Made by a program: the position numbers and the translations under genes
Assembly: GCA_040768925.1 (NCBI GenBank)
Contig: JAXGLZ010000001.1
Span: 124,001 to 188,000, forward strand
Source of the DNA: CALNBC01 sp040768925
Lineage (GTDB): Bacteria > Bacillota > Clostridia > Christensenellales > CALWSW01
DNA length: 64,000 bases
Direction: 5' to 3'
The notes under the pieces: generated by a model
Database searches by the model: none
Told to the model about the DNA's origin: nothing
What the model saw: only the letters and a program-made list of their open reading frames with translations
Shown here: positions 60,692-64,000 of the stretch, piece after piece
Position numbering within the stretch: the first letter of the stretch is position 1
How the letters are laid out: each line of letters begins with the position of its first letter

Positions 60692-60792
60692 CCCAAAAAC
60701 CAATCGCGCGAGAACCCCACTCTCGCGCGACGGCCGGCATAAGCCGCAGGAAAAGGAAAAATGAAGAAGAAGCTTCGGCCGTTTCACGACCT
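60692..60792 (-). ncRNA. Candidate small RNA with pyrimidine-rich loop
   Basis: Minus strand. Promoter TTGACA (60822-60827), 17 bases, TATGCT (60799-60804); start near 60792. The RNA would form a stem ACGGCCG/CGGCCGT (60776-60782 with 60730-60736) enclosing a CU-rich stretch (CTTCTTCTTC, TTCCTTTTCC), followed by the terminator TCGCGCGAGA/TCTCGCGCGA and TTGGTTTTT (60694-60729). No good coding frame follows the promoter. The 467-bp gap 60526-60992 holds no gene otherwise. Confidence 0.5.
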
Positions 60793-60992
60793 GATTTCAG
60801 CATATAGGTTGTTACCCGCTCTGTCAACTTGGGGGCGTGGCAAGGATTCGGCAATTTTGTAAACAAATTATTAACAATCAAATTTTTCGCAGCTCCGGGA
60901 ACAAAATCGGCGGCGTCGCGTCCGTTTAGATCAAACATTTTGTCCGGTTTGTTCATTTTTCTGCTAAAACACGCGCATTTATTCCGGGCGGT

Positions 60993-61754
60993 TTACTTCA
61001 ATTCAACGGGGGGAACCTCTTTGGTTTCAAGCTGCTGGGCCGCTGTGACCGCCGTGGCCGCCGGCAAAAAGCCCCGGATCACCGTTTGGGGCATCACCCT
61101 GCAAAAAGGCCCGATGTGCGCGCCGGGCAGGGTCACGCAATTCGCCCCCAGCCGGCAGTAATCCCCCAGCACGCAGCCGAAGAAATCCCGGCCGAGATCG
61201 ATCACCTCGCCCAGGATTTTTACCCTGGCGTTTCCCTGGTCGAACCGCCTGTTGGCCAGGATGGTTCCAGAGCCGACCCGGGCGCCTTTGCCCAGGATCG
61301 AGTCCCCCGCGAAGGCGAGAGAAGCGATCTTCGCCCCGTTTTGCACCAGGCAGCACTTGACCTCGGAACCGTGCCCCACCCCGGCTTTTTTGCCGAGAAC
61401 GGTATACGGCCGCAGGTACGCGTGGGCGGCGACGGAGCAGCCCTCGCCGACGTAAACCGGCCCTTCGATCACGGCGTTGGCCTTGATTTCCGCCCCGGCG
61501 CAGATCACCGCGGGGCCTTCGATCACCACGCCCGGCCATATTTTCGCCCCCCGCTGGATCTGAACGTCGCCGATGACCGTGACCCCCGCCGGGGCACTTT
61601 CCCCCTGCTTTTTGGCCCATTCGGCCAGCTCGCCGTCGCAAAAGGCCCGAAAGGCGGCAAAAAGCTCCGCCGGGCGCGCGCTTTCGCAAAAAATCCCGCT
61701 CAAGGGGAATTCGCCCGTATGCTTAAAATAATAGCCCGTTGTGGATTCTTTCAT
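60993..61754 (-). CDS. Left-handed beta-helix (hexapeptide-repeat) protein, GlmU/acyltransferase-like
   Basis: 253 residues. About ten hexapeptide turns (for example VIGDVQIQRGAKIWPGVVIE, VYVGEGCSVAAHAYLRP, LGKGARVGSGTILANRRFD) between residues about 75 and 235. The GSGTILANRRFD and AYLRPYTVLG segments resemble the acetyltransferase half of GlmU-like UDP-sugar enzymes. There is no nucleotidyltransferase domain. AGGAGCG precedes the ATG. Substrate unknown. Confidence 0.82.
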   Translation of the reverse strand: MKESTTGYYFKHTGEFPLSGIFCESARPAELFAAFRAFCDGELAEWAKKQGESAPAGVTVIGDVQIQRGAKIWPGVVIEGPAVICAGAEIKANAVIEGPVYVGEGCSVAAHAYLRPYTVLGKKAGVGHGSEVKCCLVQNGAKIASLAFAGDSILGKGARVGSGTILANRRFDQGNARVKILGEVIDLGRDFFGCVLGDYCRLGANCVTLPGAHIGPFCRVMPQTVIRGFLPAATAVTAAQQLETKEVPPVELK

Positions 61755-61901
61755 GATCGCTCCTGTTTTGATGTTTTCTGCTTGGATGGAATTATACACC
61801 GGGGCGAAAGTTTTAGGCAAGGGGCGCCGGTCCCCCCGCCTTCGCCCGCGCCGGCACTTTCAGACTATGCAAAAAATGCCGCGGCATTGCCATTTCGGCG
61901 C

Positions 61902-61936
61902 AAAAAGGCCCCCGGGCAAGAAAAGTCCGGGGGCGG
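61902..61936 (-). terminator. Rho-independent terminator of the radical SAM gene
   Basis: Minus strand CCGCCCCCGGAC and GCCCGGGGGCC arms with TTTTTG after, starting two bases past the stop. Confidence 0.85.
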
Positions 61937-61937
61937 G

Positions 61938-62876
61938 TCATCCAAAAATGGAGAGTTTGGCGGTGATCTTGTCAAAATCCGGGGAATTGGCAATGTATGC
62001 GTCCAAGAACTCCGTATTTCCGAAGCGCATCCCGCGAAAGCGGGACCGGGCGAAGCAGCCGAAGCCAAGAATATCCCCACCAAAAGCGCGGGCGCGCTCG
62101 AACCGGCATTCCCAGCCGGGAAAAGCGAACCGAAGGGGCAGGTATTCCTGCATCTTGGCGCTTTGCAGGACCGCTTTTGCGCCGTTTTGCAGTTCCTCGG
62201 CCTGTTCTTTTGACGGAATATTCCTTTTGGGGCAATTCAGGAACCGGTCCGGGTGCTTCCCGTAAAACTCGCCCAGCGGGGTATCCCGCGAAAGCGAAAA
62301 AGGCCGCAGGGTGATATGCTTCGCGCCAAGGGAAAGAATTTCGAAAAGGGCCGCTTTCAGGTCCCCCGCCGTCTGCCCCGGCAGGCCGAAGCAGAGTTCC
62401 GCCCCGGTGTTTTCGCAGCCCCCAAAACCAAAACGCCCGAACGCCCCGCGAAGCTGCGGAAGGCCCAGCAGCTTCCTCGCAAAGGGGTCCGTCGTCACGA
62501 TCGGGCAATCGATCCGGTTGAATCCCGCGTCCAGCCAGCCGGCGGCGCTGTTTTCCGCGGGTTCCGGCTGCGCCTTCAGGGTGATTTCTGCATGGGGGGA
62601 AAGGGAAAAATTCGACCTGACGCAGCCGAGCACGTTTGAAAGTTCCTCAACAGAAGCCTGGCAGGGCTGCCCGCCGCCAAAGCGCACGGCGCAGACTTCC
62701 TGCCCCGCGGCCGCCTTGGACGAGGCCTCAAGCTCCTTGATCAGCGCGTCCAAATAGCGCCTTCTGGTGGGCGCGGGCGCGCTGTAAACGGGCTGCGGGC
62801 AAAAGGCGCATTTTCTTTTGCAGAAGGGATAGCTGACGAAAAGCGCGAGCGGCGCGTGTTCGGACATGGGTTTCAC
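61938..62876 (-). CDS. Radical SAM protein, HemN/HemW-like
   Basis: 312 residues. The [4Fe-4S] motif CKRKCAFC near residue 19 sits in FVSYPFCKRKCAFCPQPVY, followed by RFGGGQPC (GGGxP) and LCFGLPGQTAGDLKAAL, all typical for coproporphyrinogen III oxidase-like radical SAM enzymes. It is shorter than HemN/HemW and lacks their full C-terminal domain, so assignment to heme synthesis is not warranted. No heme genes are nearby. Confidence 0.8.
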   Translation of the reverse strand: MKPMSEHAPLALFVSYPFCKRKCAFCPQPVYSAPAPTRRRYLDALIKELEASSKAAAGQEVCAVRFGGGQPCQASVEELSNVLGCVRSNFSLSPHAEITLKAQPEPAENSAAGWLDAGFNRIDCPIVTTDPFARKLLGLPQLRGAFGRFGFGGCENTGAELCFGLPGQTAGDLKAALFEILSLGAKHITLRPFSLSRDTPLGEFYGKHPDRFLNCPKRNIPSKEQAEELQNGAKAVLQSAKMQEYLPLRFAFPGWECRFERARAFGGDILGFGCFARSRFRGMRFGNTEFLDAYIANSPDFDKITAKLSIFG

Positions 62877-63334
62877 CTCGGCTCCTGTTCCTTGACTTTG
62901 TTTTAACTATAACATATTCCGGTCTTTGCAAAAAGCCGTCCCCCGGATATTTTTGCGATTTATTTCTTCACCCGGCGATTCCGGGTGCCCCGCGCCGGAT
63001 TGACACGCGAACCCCCGGTGTGCTACCCTCAGTTCATAAGCATCGGAGGATCATCCGGCCCCGGCCCGGGCGGCCGGTCTTGGGCCGTTTGTGCGTTGCC
63101 GCCGGCCGGAACAGCCCCGCCGCACCCCCTTCCTTCGCCTTGAGCCGGGCCGGTTGGGGCCGAAGGGTTTTGGCCGGAAGCCGCGCGGTCACGCGCAAAA
63201 AACGCGCGGGAATACGGGAATAGCGGCGCTCTTTGAGGCGCGTTCAACAAAGCGGGCGCATGCGGATCCCGGCCAAAACCGGGCCCGGACCGGCGCGCCG
63301 CGCTTAATCTTTAAAGCAAAAGGGAGCGCGCAAA
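62877..63334. other. Intergenic region upstream of hprK
   Basis: 458 bp without a supported gene. Hairpins GCAAAAA/TTTTTGC (62926-62955) and CACCCGG-CGATT-CCGGGTG (about 62970-62988). A promoter-like TTGACA (63000-63005), 18 bases, TACCCT would give hprK a GC-rich leader of about 300 bases. Confidence 0.45.
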
Positions 63335-64000
63335 ATGGGCCAATCCGCAACCATTTCGAACAAGGAGTTCGCCGCCGCGATCGACCTGGAGATCGCCGTT
63401 CCCGGCAGGGGCAGCTTCACTGTGGACACCAGCGACGTTTACCGCCCCGGAATGCAGTGCACCGGGTATTTCCGCCATTTTGTGAATACGCGCATCCAGC
63501 TTTTTGGCAACGCGGAGATGAACTATCTTGCCGAGCTGCCCGAAAGCACCGCCCGGGAGCGGATGGAGGCGTATTTTTCTTACGCGCTTCCGACGCTCTG
63601 CGTCGCCAGGGGGTACGGCCTGCTTCCCGTCATGGCCGAGCTGGCCGAAAAGACCGGCGTGCCGGTTTTCAGGAGCGCCCTGAGCACCACCCGCCTTTCT
63701 CACCGGATCGTCGGCTTTCTGGACGAGCGCACCTCCCCCTGCATCACCCGCCACGGCGGGCTGATCGACATCAACGGCGTGGGCATCATGCTCGTCGGGG
63801 AATCGGGCATCGGCAAGAGCGAAACCGCCCTTGAGCTGGTCAAGCGCGGCCACCGGCTGGTGGCGGACGACGTCATCGAAATCCGCAAAATGGGCGACGA
63901 CGTGCTTTCCGGCTCCGCGCCGGAGCTCGTGCGCTATCTGATGGAACTGCGCGGCATCGGGATCATCGACGTGCGCTCCCTTTACGGCGTGGGCTCGGTC
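63335..64000 (+). CDS. hprK: HPr kinase/phosphorylase (3' end cut by window end)
   Basis: First 222 codons visible. Phosphorylates Ser46 of HPr in carbon-catabolite control of Gram-positives. N-terminal domain to about residue 130; Walker A LVGESGIGKSETALEL (about 152-167), preceded by the conserved HG in TRHGGLIDINGVG, and followed by LVADDVIEIRK and the start of the LRGIGIIDVRSLYG signature. GGGAGC lies nine bases before the ATG. Confidence 0.95.
   Translation, partial: MGQSATISNKEFAAAIDLEIAVPGRGSFTVDTSDVYRPGMQCTGYFRHFVNTRIQLFGNAEMNYLAELPESTARERMEAYFSYALPTLCVARGYGLLPVMAELAEKTGVPVFRSALSTTRLSHRIVGFLDERTSPCITRHGGLIDINGVGIMLVGESGIGKSETALELVKRGHRLVADDVIEIRKMGDDVLSGSAPELVRYLMELRGIGIIDVRSLYGVGSV

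Noticed and set aside
61938..62876. Naming the radical SAM protein hemN or hemW
   Set aside because: The protein is short, lacks the complete C-terminal domain and has no heme-pathway neighbours.

Overview
The window is a GC-rich, gene-dense chromosomal segment of a Gram-positive anaerobe of the class Clostridia; I cannot name the genus. Evidence: an HPr kinase/phosphorylase, a T-box leader, two cyclic-di-GMP-I riboswitches, DegV, YqhQ (DUF1385), a V-type ATPase operon, an ECF-transporter S component, low-complexity G+C-rich DNA with strong Shine-Dalgarno sequences, and many sigma-A promoters with 16-18 bp spacers. No transposase, integrase gene, CRISPR array, rRNA gene or convincing tRNA gene is visible.

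Layout. 1-5.0 kb: a two-component system (histidine kinase cut by the window start), an M20 hydrolase plus ketopantoate-reductase-like pair, a tiny lipoprotein and a hemolysin-III protein. 5.5-10.4 kb: a zinc-ribbon membrane protein, then a c-di-GMP locus. A strong promoter leads into a c-di-GMP-I riboswitch, followed by a secreted protein, a MNT nucleotidyltransferase, a cupin/HD-GYP phosphodiesterase and a HEPN protein; a second c-di-GMP-I aptamer then precedes a coiled-coil protein. This is the most system-like accessory region. 10.5-23 kb: a small divergent regulator pair, DegV, rRNA methyltransferase RsmA, a MecA-like penicillin-binding lipoprotein, a G5/3D cell-wall protein, an LPG-flippase-like protein, a SsuABC-type ABC transporter, a Crp/Fnr regulator, a HAD phosphatase and a broken methyltransferase. 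23.4-26.1 kb: an acyl-CoA synthetase and an XRE-cupin regulator behind a T-box leader. 26.5-31.7 kb: PBP1A, uracil-DNA glycosylase, an SH3/peptidoglycan-binding exported protein and a 28-residue membrane peptide, followed by a 173-bp minisatellite.

33-48 kb (minus strand) is a conserved block: rpmE, yqhQ, prmC, prfA, sua5, a low-molecular-weight phosphatase and upp, followed by the V-ATPase operon. In Bacillus the equivalent block ends upp-atp with an F-type ATPase, so a V-type enzyme stands here in the F-type position. 48-64 kb: paired small DMT transporters, a cupin, hom, coaX and a vitamin-type ECF S component, an alpha-oxoamine synthase, feoAB with its small partner, a WYL regulator, an SDR, a candidate small RNA, a beta-helix acyltransferase-like protein, a radical SAM protein and the start of hprK.

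Five intergenic gaps (26.2, 42.8, 49.9, 53.5-54.1 and 59.3-59.6 kb) carry members of one modular repeat family: a GC-rich header hairpin, a variable number of hairpin-rich middle modules (in one copy a 111-bp tandem array) and a palindromic tail. They occur in both orientations with no coding gene of their own. I regard this family, the c-di-GMP locus and the T-box on a regulator/acyl-CoA-synthetase operon as the observations most worth following up.
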